Shown: piece after piece, positions 22,775 through 31,186 of the stretch
Layout of the letters: the number at the start of each line of letters is the position of its first letter
How positions within the stretch are numbered: the stretch's first letter is position 1
Assembly: GCF_014199685.1 (NCBI RefSeq)
Contig: NZ_JACHNZ010000029.1
Coordinates: 1-51,543, forward strand
Source of the DNA: Sphingosinicella soli
Lineage (GTDB): Bacteria > Pseudomonadota > Alphaproteobacteria > Sphingomonadales > Sphingomonadaceae
Length of the DNA: 51,543 bases
Direction: 5' to 3'
Position numbers and translations under genes: made by a program
The notes under the pieces: generated by a model
The model's database searches: none
What the model saw: only the letters and a program-made list of their open reading frames with translations
Told to the model about the DNA's origin: nothing

Positions 22775-23725
22775 TCAAACGGCAAGCGCCTCTATGAGTT
22801 CCTGAATATCAGACGGGACGGGGCTTTCGAAAGCGAGATTTTCTTGGGTGCGCGGATGCACAAATTGCAGCGAGCGGGCGTGGAGCGCCTGCCTGCCGAA
22901 ACCGAGCGATTTGAGGATATCGCGGTGAGTTGCGCGTGCGCGCCCATAAAGAGGATCCCCCAGTAGCGCATGCCCGCTTGACGCAAGATGAACGCGCACC
23001 TGGTGCGTGCGCCCCGTTTCCAGCCTGCATTCGACGAGTGCGGCGTCTTTCAGGGGCGCGAGCGTGCGGTAGTGCGTGACCGCGTGCTTGCCCTTGCCGG
23101 GCGAGACGATATCCATTTTTTTACGATGCACCGGATGCCTGCCGATCGCGCCTTCTATTCGACCGGCGAGCGGCGAGGGTCGACCGGCGACGACGGCAAG
23201 GTAGCGCCGCCCGATGCTGTGCGCGGCGAACTGTTTGGCGAGGCCCTCGTGCGCAAGATCGGTCTTGGCGATGACGAGCAGCCCGGAGGTGTCCTTGTCG
23301 ATACGGTGCACGATCCCCGGCCGCGCGACACCGCCGATCCCGGAAAGCCGGCCCGCGCAGTGATGGAGCAGGGCGTTGACGAGCGTGCCGTCCAGGTTGC
23401 CCGCGGCCGGATGCACGACGAGCCCGGCAGGCTTGTCGAGCACGATCAGGTCGTCGTCTTCATGCACGATGCTGAGCGGAATCGCCTGCGGCTCCGCGGT
23501 AGCGGGCGCGGCCTCGGGCACGGTGACGCACACCTGCTCGCCGCCCGCGACCTTCAGCGACGGGGTGGGGCGCTTCCCCGCAACGGTGACCGCGCCTTCG
23601 AGCATCAGCGCCTTCAGCCGCTCGCGCGACAGGCCGGGCAGGGCATCGGCGAGCGCACGGTCGAGCCGCTGCCCTGCCGCTGCGTCCGAAAGGACGATGC
23701 TAATGTTCGACTTGCCCCCGTTCAT
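22775..23725 (-). CDS. rluD: Ribosomal large subunit pseudouridine synthase, RluD-type
   Basis: 316 aa from the ATG at 23725. The S4-like RNA-binding domain comes first (G-Q-R-L-D-R-A-L-A-D-A-L-P-G-L-S-R-E-R-L). The RluA-family catalytic loop is H-R-I-D-K-D-T-S-G-L-L-V-I-A-K with the conserved Asp. The C-terminal motif G-R-T-H-Q-V-R-V-H-L-A-S is also present. Modifies uridines of 23S rRNA (positions of the RluD type, by family). Divergent from the JAMM gene with only 17 bp between start codons. The last 30 bp carry the rpoH promoter-like site. Confidence 0.92.
   Translation of the reverse strand: MNGGKSNISIVLSDAAAGQRLDRALADALPGLSRERLKALMLEGAVTVAGKRPTPSLKVAGGEQVCVTVPEAAPATAEPQAIPLSIVHEDDDLIVLDKPAGLVVHPAAGNLDGTLVNALLHHCAGRLSGIGGVARPGIVHRIDKDTSGLLVIAKTDLAHEGLAKQFAAHSIGRRYLAVVAGRPSPLAGRIEGAIGRHPVHRKKMDIVSPGKGKHAVTHYRTLAPLKDAALVECRLETGRTHQVRVHLASSGHALLGDPLYGRARATHRDILKSLGFGRQALHARSLQFVHPRTQENLAFESPVPSDIQELIEALAV
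22778..22802 (-). promoter_or_regulatory. EcfG-type (general stress) promoter of rpoH
   Basis: On the minus strand, GGAAC (22802-22798) and CGTT (22781-22778) are separated by exactly 16 nt, matching the EcfG consensus GGAAC-N16/17-CGTT without a mismatch. The -10 box lies about 50 bp upstream of the rpoH ATG, and the element overlaps the 3' end of rluD. It would put rpoH under the general stress sigma factor, as seen for RpoH2 in related bacteria. Confidence 0.7.
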
Positions 23726-23742
23726 TGGATAGCGATGTCGGC

Positions 23743-24171
23743 ATGACGGTTCGAATTGCAAGGCATGCGCTCGCGGAAATTCGCGCGGACTGCGCGGCGC
23801 GGGCGCCGGAGGAGGCCTGCGGGCTGCTGCTCGGGCAGGGCGGGCACATCGAACGCGGCGTAGCGGCGCCGAATGTCGCAGACGAACGGCTGCGGCACTT
23901 CGAGATCGATCCGGCCGCGCTCTTCGCGGCGCATCGCGGGGCACGCAGCGGCGGGCCGGCGATACTGGGCTGCTATCATTCCCACCCCGGCGCGCTTGCC
24001 CGTCCCTCGCGTCTCGATGCGCAGCGGGCGCTCGACGCGGGCTGGATATGGCTCATCCTCGGTCAGGACGGCGAAAAAGCCTACCGTGTCGTCGCAAACG
24101 GCTCCATACATGGGCGGTTCGAGGCGGTGGCGATCGAAGTCGTTGGAAAGGCAAGCGTTGGCACGCGGTGA
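23743..24171 (+). CDS. JAMM/MPN (M67-family) metallopeptidase
   Basis: 142 aa, ATG at 23743. The JAMM zinc motif is complete: Glu in A-P-E-E-A-C-G-L-L-L-G, then H-S-H (C-Y-H-S-H-P), seven residues, S-x2-D (P-S-R-L-D). Such bacterial single-domain JAMM proteins cleave isopeptide or C-terminal tails of ubiquitin-like sulfur carriers (as in cysteine or cofactor biosynthesis). No sulfur carrier gene is nearby, so the substrate is open. It begins 17 bp from the divergent rluD start and overlaps the cold-shock gene by 14 bp. Confidence 0.9.
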   Translation: MTVRIARHALAEIRADCAARAPEEACGLLLGQGGHIERGVAAPNVADERLRHFEIDPAALFAAHRGARSGGPAILGCYHSHPGALARPSRLDAQRALDAGWIWLILGQDGEKAYRVVANGSIHGRFEAVAIEVVGKASVGTR

Positions 24172-24394
24172 AGTGAAATGGTTCAATCGCAAGAAAGGCT
24201 TCGGTTTCATCAGGCCGGATGTCGGCACGCGTGATGTATTCGTCCACGTTTCGGCCCTGCATCATACGAATATCGCGGCGCTTGCCGACGGCCAGCGCGT
24301 CGAATTCGAACTCACGCAACTTGCGGACGGCCGTACATCGGCCATGGGCGTGCGGATTATTGAAGGTTCTTCGGACGAATCCGTCGCAGTTTGA
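24158..24394 (+). CDS. Cold-shock domain protein
   Basis: 78 aa. TTG start at 24158 with GGAAAGG 6 nt upstream, giving M-A-R-G-E-V-K-W-F-N, the usual CspA beginning; the longer frame upstream is not protein-like. RNA-binding motifs RNP1 (K-G-F-G-F-I) and RNP2 (V-F-V-H-V-S-A-L) are intact. Binds single-stranded nucleic acid and unwinds mRNA structure. The gene overlaps the end of the JAMM gene by 14 bp in another frame, so translation is probably coupled to it. Confidence 0.93.
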   Translation: MARGEVKWFNRKKGFGFIRPDVGTRDVFVHVSALHHTNIAALADGQRVEFELTQLADGRTSAMGVRIIEGSSDESVAV

Positions 24395-24460
24395 GCGCTT
24401 GCGCGGTTGTCCGCGAGCGATTAGGCGGGTTATGTGAGTCCAGAGGGAGCGGGTAAAAGG

Positions 24461-25096
24461 ATGCAATCAGCCGACTTTGCGAGCCTGCTTTGCTCCCGGC
24501 TTTGTCATGATCTCGTCGGGCCCGTGGGGGCGCTCTACAACGGCGTCGAACTGCTCGTGGACGAGCACGACCCGGAAATGCGGGCGCGCTGCATGGAGCT
24601 GCTTTCCGACAGCGCGCGGCAGACCGCGAACAAGCTGAAATTCTTCCGCCTTGCCTTCGGCGCGGCCGGCGGCTTCGGCGATCAGGTCGATACGCGCGAG
24701 GCGCAGGCCGCGCTCGAAGGGCTGTTCGGTTCGGAACGCCGGGTCGCGGTGCAGTGGATGGTCGCCAATCCCGCGCTTCCCAAGGACGCGGTAAAGCTGC
24801 TGCTCAACCTCGCGATGATCGCCGGAGACGCGCTGCTGCGCGGCGGCGAGCTTCGCGTCGCGGCCGAGCAGACGGGCGCGGGGGTGGAACTCGCGGTGCG
24901 CGCGGAAGGCCCGCGCATGCTGCTCGATCCGGAGCTTCGCGCAGCGCTCGGCGGGGAAACCGATGTCGGCCAGCTGACGCCGCGCGCGGCCGCCGCCTAT
25001 CTCGTGCATCTGCTCCTCGTGGAAACCGGCAGCAGCCTGCAGATTTCCGAGCCCGACGAAGGCGTTCTCGTTTTCGGAACGCGCCTCACCGTTTAG
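24461..25096 (+). CDS. chpT: Histidine phosphotransferase ChpT
   Basis: 211 aa. The N-terminal helical hairpin carries the phosphorylated His16 in L-C-S-R-L-C-H-D-L-V-G-P-V-G-A-L. The C-terminal part looks like a degenerate histidine-kinase ATPase domain (L-L-L-N-L-A-M-I-A-G-D-A-L) lacking the N, G1 and G2 boxes, as in Caulobacter ChpT, and dimerises. It moves phosphate from CckA to CtrA and CpdR. The ATG at 24461 has a distant GAGGGAG; a GTG at 24434 is an alternative start. Directly followed by cheA after 57 bp, possibly in one transcript. Confidence 0.9.
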   Translation: MQSADFASLLCSRLCHDLVGPVGALYNGVELLVDEHDPEMRARCMELLSDSARQTANKLKFFRLAFGAAGGFGDQVDTREAQAALEGLFGSERRVAVQWMVANPALPKDAVKLLLNLAMIAGDALLRGGELRVAAEQTGAGVELAVRAEGPRMLLDPELRAALGGETDVGQLTPRAAAAYLVHLLLVETGSSLQISEPDEGVLVFGTRLTV

Positions 25097-25153
25097 CGCG
25101 GCATTAACCACTCCCGGTCAAGGTAGCGGCGCGCGCACTGACCGGGATGGTAT

Positions 25154-27592
25154 ATGGACGAGTTGCTCAGCGATTTTCTGACTGAAACGGCGGAAAATCT
25201 GCAGACCGTGGACAACGAGATCGTGCTTTTCGAGCGCGAACCGGGCAACCGCCACGTGCTCAACAACATCTTCCGCCTCGTGCACACCATCAAGGGAACG
25301 TGCGGGTTCCTGAACCTGCCGCGCCTCGAACGGCTGGCGCACGCCGCTGAAACCGTGCTCGGCAAGGTGCGCGACGGGCAGGCGGAGGTGTCTCCCGTCG
25401 TGGTCAGCGAAACGCTCGCCGCGATCGACGGTATCAAGGCGATCCTCGCGGTGCTGGAAGCGACGGGCAAGGAGCCGGTCGGCGACGACGAGGCGCAGAT
25501 CGCGCGGCTGAACGCGGCCATCGCGGCGCCGAAGGTCGAGCCTGTGCAACCCGCCGCGGCCTTGCCCGAGCGGGACGGGGCGGGGCGGGGCATTCAGTCG
25601 ATCCGCGTTTCGGTTGCGCTTCTCGAACAGCTGATGACCACGGTTTCGGAACTCGTGCTGACGCGCAACGAGCTTCAGCAGCATCTGCGCACCCTGAAGG
25701 ACGACCGGCTCGCGGTCCCGCTGCAACGCCTGTCGGCGCAGGTGGGCGAGCTTCAGGAAACCGTCATGCGGACGCGGATGCAGCCGATCAGCAACGCATG
25801 GAGCGCGCTGCCGCGCCTTGTGCGCAGCCTTTCGGTCGAACTCGGCAAATCCATCGATCTCGACATGCAGGGCGGCGATACCGAACTCGACCGCCAACTG
25901 CTCGAACTCATCAAGGATCCGCTTGCCCACATGATCCGCAACGCCGCCGACCACGGCATCGAGACGGCGGAGCGGCGCAGGGCGGAAGGCAAGGACGCGC
26001 AGGGTCGCGTCACGTTGAACGCCGCGCAGGAAGGCGGGCATATCATCATCACGCTCGCCGACGACGGCCGGGGTTTCGATGTCGATCGGCTGAAGGCGAA
26101 GGCCGTGGCGCTCAATCTTCTGACGGACGCCGAAGCCGCGCAGCTTTCCGCGCAGCAGGCCCAGCGTCTGGTATTTCATCCGGGGCTCTCCACGGCGGAG
26201 CAGGTGACTTCGGTTTCGGGGCGCGGCGTCGGCATGGACGTGGTGCGCGCCAACATCGAGAAAATCGGCGGCACGATCGACATCGAATCGACCCCCGGCA
26301 AAGGGTCGCGTTTCACGATCCGCATTCCGCTGACACTCGCCATCCTGCCCGCGCTGATCGTGTCAGCGGGAGGGCAGCGTTTCGCGGTGCCCCAGATGTC
26401 GGTCGTTGAACTCGTGCGGGTGGGGGGGAGCAGCGAGCACGTGGTCGAGCATGTGAACAACGCCGCTGTGATGCGCCTGCGCGGCCGGTTGCTGCCGCTC
26501 ATCCGTCTCGGGGCGCTGCTCGGCATCGACCGTGGCGGCACGCAGGACGGCTATGTGCTCATCGCGCGCACGGGGGACATCAGTTACGGGCTTATCGTCG
26601 ACACCATCTTCGATACCGAAGAGGTCGTCGTGAAGCCGGTCGCGCCGATCCTCAGGACGCTCAGCGTCTATTCGGGCAACGCGATCCTGGGCGACGGCGG
26701 CGTGATCATGATCCTTGATGCGAACGGAATCGCGGCAAGCGTTGGAATTGCCGGAGAAAGCGATTCGATCGCGATCGAGGCGCCGGTTCGGGAGGCGGCG
26801 CGGGAAACCGACGCCATGCTTCTGTTCCGTGCGGGAAGCCCGCATCCCAAAGCGGTGCCGCTCGCACTCGTGACACGGATCGAGGAGTTCGACGCCGCCG
26901 CCGTCGAGTGGAGCGAAGGCAGCCCCGTCGTGCAGTATCGCGGCGCGCTGGTGCCGCTGCTGGCGGTCGACGACGGTGTGCCGCGCACCGAAGGCGGCCA
27001 GGCCGCGCTGATCTTCGACGACGGCACCACGACCGTGGCGCTGATGGTCGATGAGGTGCTCGACATCGTCGATACGCATGTCGATATCTGCATGACGAGC
27101 GACCTTCCCGCGCGGCTCGGCACAGCTGTCGTCGCCGGGCGCGCGACGGAAATTCTCGACGTGACGCACTATCTTTCGCGTGGGGGTTCGCGCGCACCGG
27201 CTGCCGACGACGCGGCGGGACGCCGTGTGCTGATCGTCGACGACAGCGCGTTTTTCCGAAACATGCTGAAACCGCTGCTGGCCTCCGCCGGCTACCGCGC
27301 GATGACGGCGTCGAGCGCCGACGAAGCGCTGGCGCTGCGCGAATCCGGCGAGTGTTTCGACCTCATTCTTTCCGATATCGAAATGCCGGGGCTCTCAGGC
27401 GTCGATTTCGCGCGCGCCGTGCGCGGCGACGATCGCTGGCGCGAAACGCCGCTGGTCGCGCTGTCCTCGCTCGCGGGCGAGGATCACGTGCGCCGGGGCG
27501 AAGCGGCGGGCTTCAACCAGTATGTCGCCAAGTTCGATCGGTCCCGCCTGCTCGATGCCGTCGCGCGGCAGATCAAGGGAGAGGCCGCATGA
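25154..27592 (+). CDS. cheA: CheA-type chemotaxis histidine kinase with tandem CheW-like domains and C-terminal receiver
   Basis: 812 aa. HPt domain 1-110 with phospho-His44 (V-H-T-I-K-G-T-C-G-F-L); no separate CheY-binding P2 domain is evident. Dimerisation about 150-210; ATPase about 215-390 with the N box H-M-I-R-N-A-A-D-H-G-I-E and G-R-G-V-G-M-D-V. A CheW domain spans about 395-530, and a second CheW-like region 550-670 (A-L-I-F-D-D-G-T-T-T-V-A-L-M-V-D-E-V-L-D-I) is a variation on the normal plan. A receiver follows at about 690-812 (V-L-I-V-D-D-S-A-F-F-R, D in L-I-L-S-D-I-E-M-P-G). This hybrid, two-CheW type is known in sphingomonads. First gene of cheAWYBR. No chemoreceptor gene is in the window. 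Confidence 0.93.
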   Translation: MDELLSDFLTETAENLQTVDNEIVLFEREPGNRHVLNNIFRLVHTIKGTCGFLNLPRLERLAHAAETVLGKVRDGQAEVSPVVVSETLAAIDGIKAILAVLEATGKEPVGDDEAQIARLNAAIAAPKVEPVQPAAALPERDGAGRGIQSIRVSVALLEQLMTTVSELVLTRNELQQHLRTLKDDRLAVPLQRLSAQVGELQETVMRTRMQPISNAWSALPRLVRSLSVELGKSIDLDMQGGDTELDRQLLELIKDPLAHMIRNAADHGIETAERRRAEGKDAQGRVTLNAAQEGGHIIITLADDGRGFDVDRLKAKAVALNLLTDAEAAQLSAQQAQRLVFHPGLSTAEQVTSVSGRGVGMDVVRANIEKIGGTIDIESTPGKGSRFTIRIPLTLAILPALIVSAGGQRFAVPQMSVVELVRVGGSSEHVVEHVNNAAVMRLRGRLLPLIRLGALLGIDRGGTQDGYVLIARTGDISYGLIVDTIFDTEEVVVKPVAPILRTLSVYSGNAILGDGGVIMILDANGIAASVGIAGESDSIAIEAPVREAARETDAMLLFRAGSPHPKAVPLALVTRIEEFDAAAVEWSEGSPVVQYRGALVPLLAVDDGVPRTEGGQAALIFDDGTTTVALMVDEVLDIVDTHVDICMTSDLPARLGTAVVAGRATEILDVTHYLSRGGSRAPAADDAAGRRVLIVDDSAFFRNMLKPLLASAGYRAMTASSADEALALRESGECFDLILSDIEMPGLSGVDFARAVRGDDRWRETPLVALSSLAGEDHVRRGEAAGFNQYVAKFDRSRLLDAVARQIKGEAA

Positions 27593-27605
27593 TGGGAGCA
27601 ACCGC

Positions 27606-28043
27606 ATGATTCCGGCGAAGCTCGTTACGGTCGTGCTCGGCGGCCAGGTGCTCGGCATCGATGTCGCCCGCGTGCAGGATGTCATCCGCCTGGGCACGGT
27701 GAGCCCGGTGCCGCTTGCGCCGCACTGGATCGCCGGGGTTATGAACCTGCGCGGCCGTATCGTCACGGCCATCGATCTTCGGGCACGCTTCGACCTTCCG
27801 CCGAGGCAGGACCGCGCGGGATCGATGTGCGTCGTGGTGGAGCATCAGGGAGAGCCCTACGGGTTCATCGTGGACGACGTCGGCGATGTGATCGATCTCG
27901 CGCCCGACCAGATCGAAGCCAATCCGCCGACGCTCGATCGCCGCTGGCAGCAGGTCTCCGACGGGATCGTGAAACTCGACGTGCTGATGGTGCTCGCCAG
28001 CGTGCGCGCGATCATGGACACCGAACTGGCTGCGGCAGCTTAA
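27606..28043 (+). CDS. cheW: Chemotaxis coupling protein CheW
   Basis: 145 aa from the ATG at 27606, 13 bp after cheA, with GGGAG upstream. The beta-barrel fold shows V-T-V-V-L-G-G-Q-V-L-G-I-D-V, N-L-R-G-R-I-V-T-A-I-D-L-R and G-F-I-V-D-D-V-G-D-V-I. It links chemoreceptors to CheA. Same direction and spacing as the rest of the operon. Confidence 0.93.
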   Translation: MIPAKLVTVVLGGQVLGIDVARVQDVIRLGTVSPVPLAPHWIAGVMNLRGRIVTAIDLRARFDLPPRQDRAGSMCVVVEHQGEPYGFIVDDVGDVIDLAPDQIEANPPTLDRRWQQVSDGIVKLDVLMVLASVRAIMDTELAAAA

Positions 28044-28105
28044 CGCGAATGCAAGCATTTCCGTGCAAGACAGAATTTGCGGAACACTCTGTGCGAGAGC
28101 CTGTG

Positions 28106-28471
28106 ATGAAATCGTGTCTCATCGTCGACGACTCAAAGGTCATCCGCAAGGTTGCCCGCCGCATTCTCGAGGATTTGAGCTTTGCGACCGACGAGGCTGC
28201 GGACGGCCGCGATGCGCTCGAACATTGCCGGCAGACAATGCCCGACGTGATCCTGCTCGACTGGAACATGCCCGTGATGAGCGGCATGGAATTCCTGTCG
28301 GTGCTGCGTGCCGAACAGAACGGCAAGCGCCCGGTCGTGGTGTTCTGCACCACTGAAAACGACATGGCGCACATCCGCGCCGCGATCGACGCCGGCGCCG
28401 ACGAATATATCATGAAGCCCTTCGACCGGGATGTCATCGAAGCCAAGCTGGCGCAGGTCGGCGCGCTCTAG
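28106..28471 (+). CDS. cheY: Single-domain response regulator CheY
   Basis: 121 aa, ATG at 28106. Receiver only: acidic pair D-D at residues 8-9, phosphorylated Asp52 in L-L-D-W-N-M-P-V-M-S-G, Thr in F-C-T-T-E-N and Lys in M-K-P-F. As a lone receiver it carries the signal from CheA to the flagellar motor, or serves as a phosphate sink. Position between cheW and cheB fits CheY. Confidence 0.92.
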   Translation: MKSCLIVDDSKVIRKVARRILEDLSFATDEAADGRDALEHCRQTMPDVILLDWNMPVMSGMEFLSVLRAEQNGKRPVVVFCTTENDMAHIRAAIDAGADEYIMKPFDRDVIEAKLAQVGAL

Positions 28472-28480
28472 GCGGTTGTG

Positions 28481-29572
28481 ATGAACAGGGCCGCTGCCCC
28501 GGCAAAGCACGCGAAGGCGGTCCGTGTGCTTCTTGTCGATGATTCGGGCGTAAGCCGCGCGTTGATGACGCGGTGGCTGCATGATGATCCGCAAATTCGC
28601 GTCGTCACCACCGCCTCCAACGGTGCAGATGCCATCGAAGCGGCGAAGGCGCACCCCGTCGACGTGATCGTGCTCGACGTCGAAATGCCCCGCATGGACG
28701 GCATCGCGGCGCTTCCCCGGCTTGTCGAGGCCGCACCCGGCGCGCGCATCCTCATGGCCTCGACGATCACCACTCGCGGCGCGCGGGTGACGTTTCAGGC
28801 GCTGAACCTCGGCGCGACGGACGCGATCGCCAAGCCGCGCAGCGGCTGGGCGACCGCCGCCGGCCCGGATTTTCGCGATGAGTTCGTGCGCAAGGTTCGC
28901 GCGCTCGGGGAAATCGAACGGCCCCGGCACGCGCCGCGCCGGGTTCCGCCGGAGGCTGCCGCATCCTACACGCGCGCCGAACCCTCGCGCGCAGTGCCGC
29001 AGGCCATCGCCATCGGCGCCTCGACAGGCGGCCCCAACGCGCTGTTCGAGCTGATCGAACAGCTGCCCAAGCCCGTGCGCGTGCCTATCATCGTCACGCA
29101 GCACATGCCGCCGACCTTCACGGCGATCCTCGCCGAACACATCGCGCGCCGCAGCGGACTGCAAGCCTTCGAAGCGAGCCACCGTATGCCCGTTCAGCCG
29201 GGCGTGGTCTATGTGGCGCCGGGCGGGCGGCACATGGAGGTCGCGCGCACCGGCGCGGCGGTGCGGCTGCTCCTTACCGACGCGGAGCCTGAAAACTTCT
29301 GCCGGCCTTCGGTCAATCCGATGCTGCGTTCGGCCGCCGCCGTCTGGGGCGCCGCCACGCTCGGGGTGATGCTGACAGGCATGGGATCGGACGGGCTTGA
29401 AGGCGCGCGCGCGATCGTTGCGGCGGGCGGGACGATGCTCGCGCAGGATCAGGCGAGTTCCGTCGTCTGGGGAATGCCGGGCGCGGTGGTGAAGGCGGGG
29501 CTTGCCGCTGAGATGCTGCCCATCAGCGGGCTTGCCTCGGCGATCGGGTGTCTGCTCGAGGCGGGCCGATGA
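28481..29572 (+). CDS. cheB: Protein-glutamate methylesterase CheB
   Basis: 363 aa. ATG at 28481 (a GTG immediately precedes it in frame). Receiver with Asp66 (I-V-L-D-V-E-M-P-R-M-D-G), then the methylesterase domain with the catalytic triad Ser181 (G-A-S-T-G-G-P), His208 (T-Q-H-M-P-P-T-F) and Asp304 (G-M-G-S-D-G-L-E-G). It demethylates and deamidates chemoreceptors and is activated by CheA. The receiver segment T-T-R-G-A-R-V-T-F-Q-A-L-N-L-G-A-T-D matches the family. Overlaps cheR by 4 bp (ATGA). Confidence 0.95.
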   Translation: MNRAAAPAKHAKAVRVLLVDDSGVSRALMTRWLHDDPQIRVVTTASNGADAIEAAKAHPVDVIVLDVEMPRMDGIAALPRLVEAAPGARILMASTITTRGARVTFQALNLGATDAIAKPRSGWATAAGPDFRDEFVRKVRALGEIERPRHAPRRVPPEAAASYTRAEPSRAVPQAIAIGASTGGPNALFELIEQLPKPVRVPIIVTQHMPPTFTAILAEHIARRSGLQAFEASHRMPVQPGVVYVAPGGRHMEVARTGAAVRLLLTDAEPENFCRPSVNPMLRSAAAVWGAATLGVMLTGMGSDGLEGARAIVAAGGTMLAQDQASSVVWGMPGAVVKAGLAAEMLPISGLASAIGCLLEAGR

Positions 29573-30423
29573 CGCCGCCCGACGCCGGTTTCGACGCTCT
29601 GGCATCGCTGCTTCGCGTCCGTGCGGGGATCGAACTGACCCGCGCCAAGCTCTATCTCGTCGAGTCCCGGCTGGGGCCGATGGCGCGCGCGCGCGGCTTC
29701 GTGAGCGCGTCGGCGTTTCTGGAGCAGCTTGCCCGGGACGGCATCGGCGACGTGCTTGCGACCGATCTCGTCGAAGCGATGCTGAACAACGAGACGTTCT
29801 TCTTCAGGGATATCCAGCCCTTCGATATGCTCCAGCAGCGCATACTGCCGCAGCTGCGCGAGGCCCGCGCGGCATCGCGCCGCATTCGCATCTGGTGCGC
29901 GGCGTCCTCGACCGGTCAGGAGCCCTACTCCGTAGCGATGCTGTTCGCGGAGGATCGCAGCCGCTGGGACGGCTGGACGATCGACATCGTCGGCACCGAT
30001 ATCTCCCGCCGCGCGATCGCGCGGGCGCGTAGCGGGCTGTACTCGCAGTTCGAAGTGCAGCGGGGCCTCAGCGTTCACCGGCTGATGGCGCACTTCGAGA
30101 AGGCGGGGGAGCACTGGGCGCTGAGCCCCGCCATCCGCGCGATGGTGCGCTTTCAGCCGATCAACCTGCTCGGTCCGTGGGCGCTCGGCGCGCCGTTCGA
30201 CGTCATTCTGTGCCGCAATGTGCTCATGTATCTCGCGCAGGACAGCAAGCAGGATATCCTCGCGCGCATCCACCGGAACCTCAGCCCCGACGGACGCCTG
30301 GTTCTGGGCGCTGCCGAAACCGTGCTGGGCGTCAGCGATGCCTTCGTGCCGGACCGTCAGAACCGGGGACTCTACCTGCCCGTCTCAGGGTTTCAGCCGC
30401 CCGCGTTTGCGCGCGCGGGCTGA
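29569..30423 (+). CDS. cheR: Chemoreceptor methyltransferase CheR
   Basis: 284 aa. ATG at 29569 overlaps the cheB stop (ATGA), so translation is coupled. The N-terminal helical domain binds receptors (N-N-E-T-F-F-F-R); the methyltransferase fold has the S-adenosylmethionine loop I-W-C-A-A-S-S-T-G-Q-E-P-Y-S and V-G-T-D-I-S-R-R-A-I-A. It methylates glutamates on chemoreceptors, opposing CheB. End of the operon. Confidence 0.94.
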   Translation: MTPPDAGFDALASLLRVRAGIELTRAKLYLVESRLGPMARARGFVSASAFLEQLARDGIGDVLATDLVEAMLNNETFFFRDIQPFDMLQQRILPQLREARAASRRIRIWCAASSTGQEPYSVAMLFAEDRSRWDGWTIDIVGTDISRRAIARARSGLYSQFEVQRGLSVHRLMAHFEKAGEHWALSPAIRAMVRFQPINLLGPWALGAPFDVILCRNVLMYLAQDSKQDILARIHRNLSPDGRLVLGAAETVLGVSDAFVPDRQNRGLYLPVSGFQPPAFARAG

Positions 30424-30478
30424 TTTCCTGCCTCGCCCCCGGTTCCATCCGGGCGCAACAGCGTCTAGAGAGCGGCGC

Positions 30479-31186
30479 ATGTCGATCTGGGGCAAGATTC
30501 TGGGAACCGCCGTCGGCCTCGCCATCGGCGGGCCGCTGGGCGCGCTTGCGGGTCTTGCGGCCGGGCACGCGATCGACATGGGCGCGGCGCGGCTTGGCCG
30601 CGGCGAGCGCGCGCAGGTCGCCTTCACGATCGCCGCCATCGCGCTTTCGGCCAAGATGGCGCGCGCCGACGGCTATGCCTCCGCCGACGAGTTCGCCGTT
30701 TTCGAGCGCCTGTTCCATGTGGAAGCGGCCGAGCGCACCAATGCCGAGCGCTTCTACGACCTCGCCAAGCGTTCGACGGACGGCTTCGAAACCTATGCCC
30801 GGCAGGTGCGTGGCATCATCGGCGCGGGGTCGCCCGTGCTCGAGGATCTTGTCGAAGCCCTGCTGATGATCGCCGTGGCCGACGGGGTCACGCGCGAGGA
30901 GCTGGACTATGTCGACAGCGTGCGGCGCGAGTTCGCGATCAGCGACGCCGATTTCGCGCGGATCACGGCGCGCTACATCGCGCCCGAGCCGGATGATCCC
31001 TATGTCGTGCTGGGTGTGGAGCCGGGCGCGGACAGGGAAACCGTTCGCCGCGCCTACCTTGCGCTGGTAAAGCGGCATCACCCCGACCGCCACTATGCGG
31101 AAGGAACACCTGCCGAGTTCATCCGCGTGGCCGATCTGCGCATGGCGGAGATCAACGCGGCGTACCGGACGATCATGACGTCATGA
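30479..31186 (+). CDS. djlA: DjlA-like co-chaperone (TerB and DnaJ domains)
   Basis: 235 aa. Glycine-rich N-terminus with hydrophobic stretch (residues about 7-27, I-L-G-T-A-V-G-L-A-I-G-G-P) that may anchor it to the inner membrane. Residues about 40-160 are a TerB-like helical domain (F-T-I-A-A-I-A-L-S-A-K-M-A-R-A-D-G-Y). The C-terminal J-domain begins D-P-Y-V-V-L-G-V and holds the essential H-P-D motif (K-R-H-H-P-D-R-H). This order is that of DjlA, a membrane J-protein that stimulates DnaK. ATG at 30479; the stop overlaps the EamA start (ATGA). Confidence 0.88.
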   Translation: MSIWGKILGTAVGLAIGGPLGALAGLAAGHAIDMGAARLGRGERAQVAFTIAAIALSAKMARADGYASADEFAVFERLFHVEAAERTNAERFYDLAKRSTDGFETYARQVRGIIGAGSPVLEDLVEALLMIAVADGVTREELDYVDSVRREFAISDADFARITARYIAPEPDDPYVVLGVEPGADRETVRRAYLALVKRHHPDRHYAEGTPAEFIRVADLRMAEINAAYRTIMTS

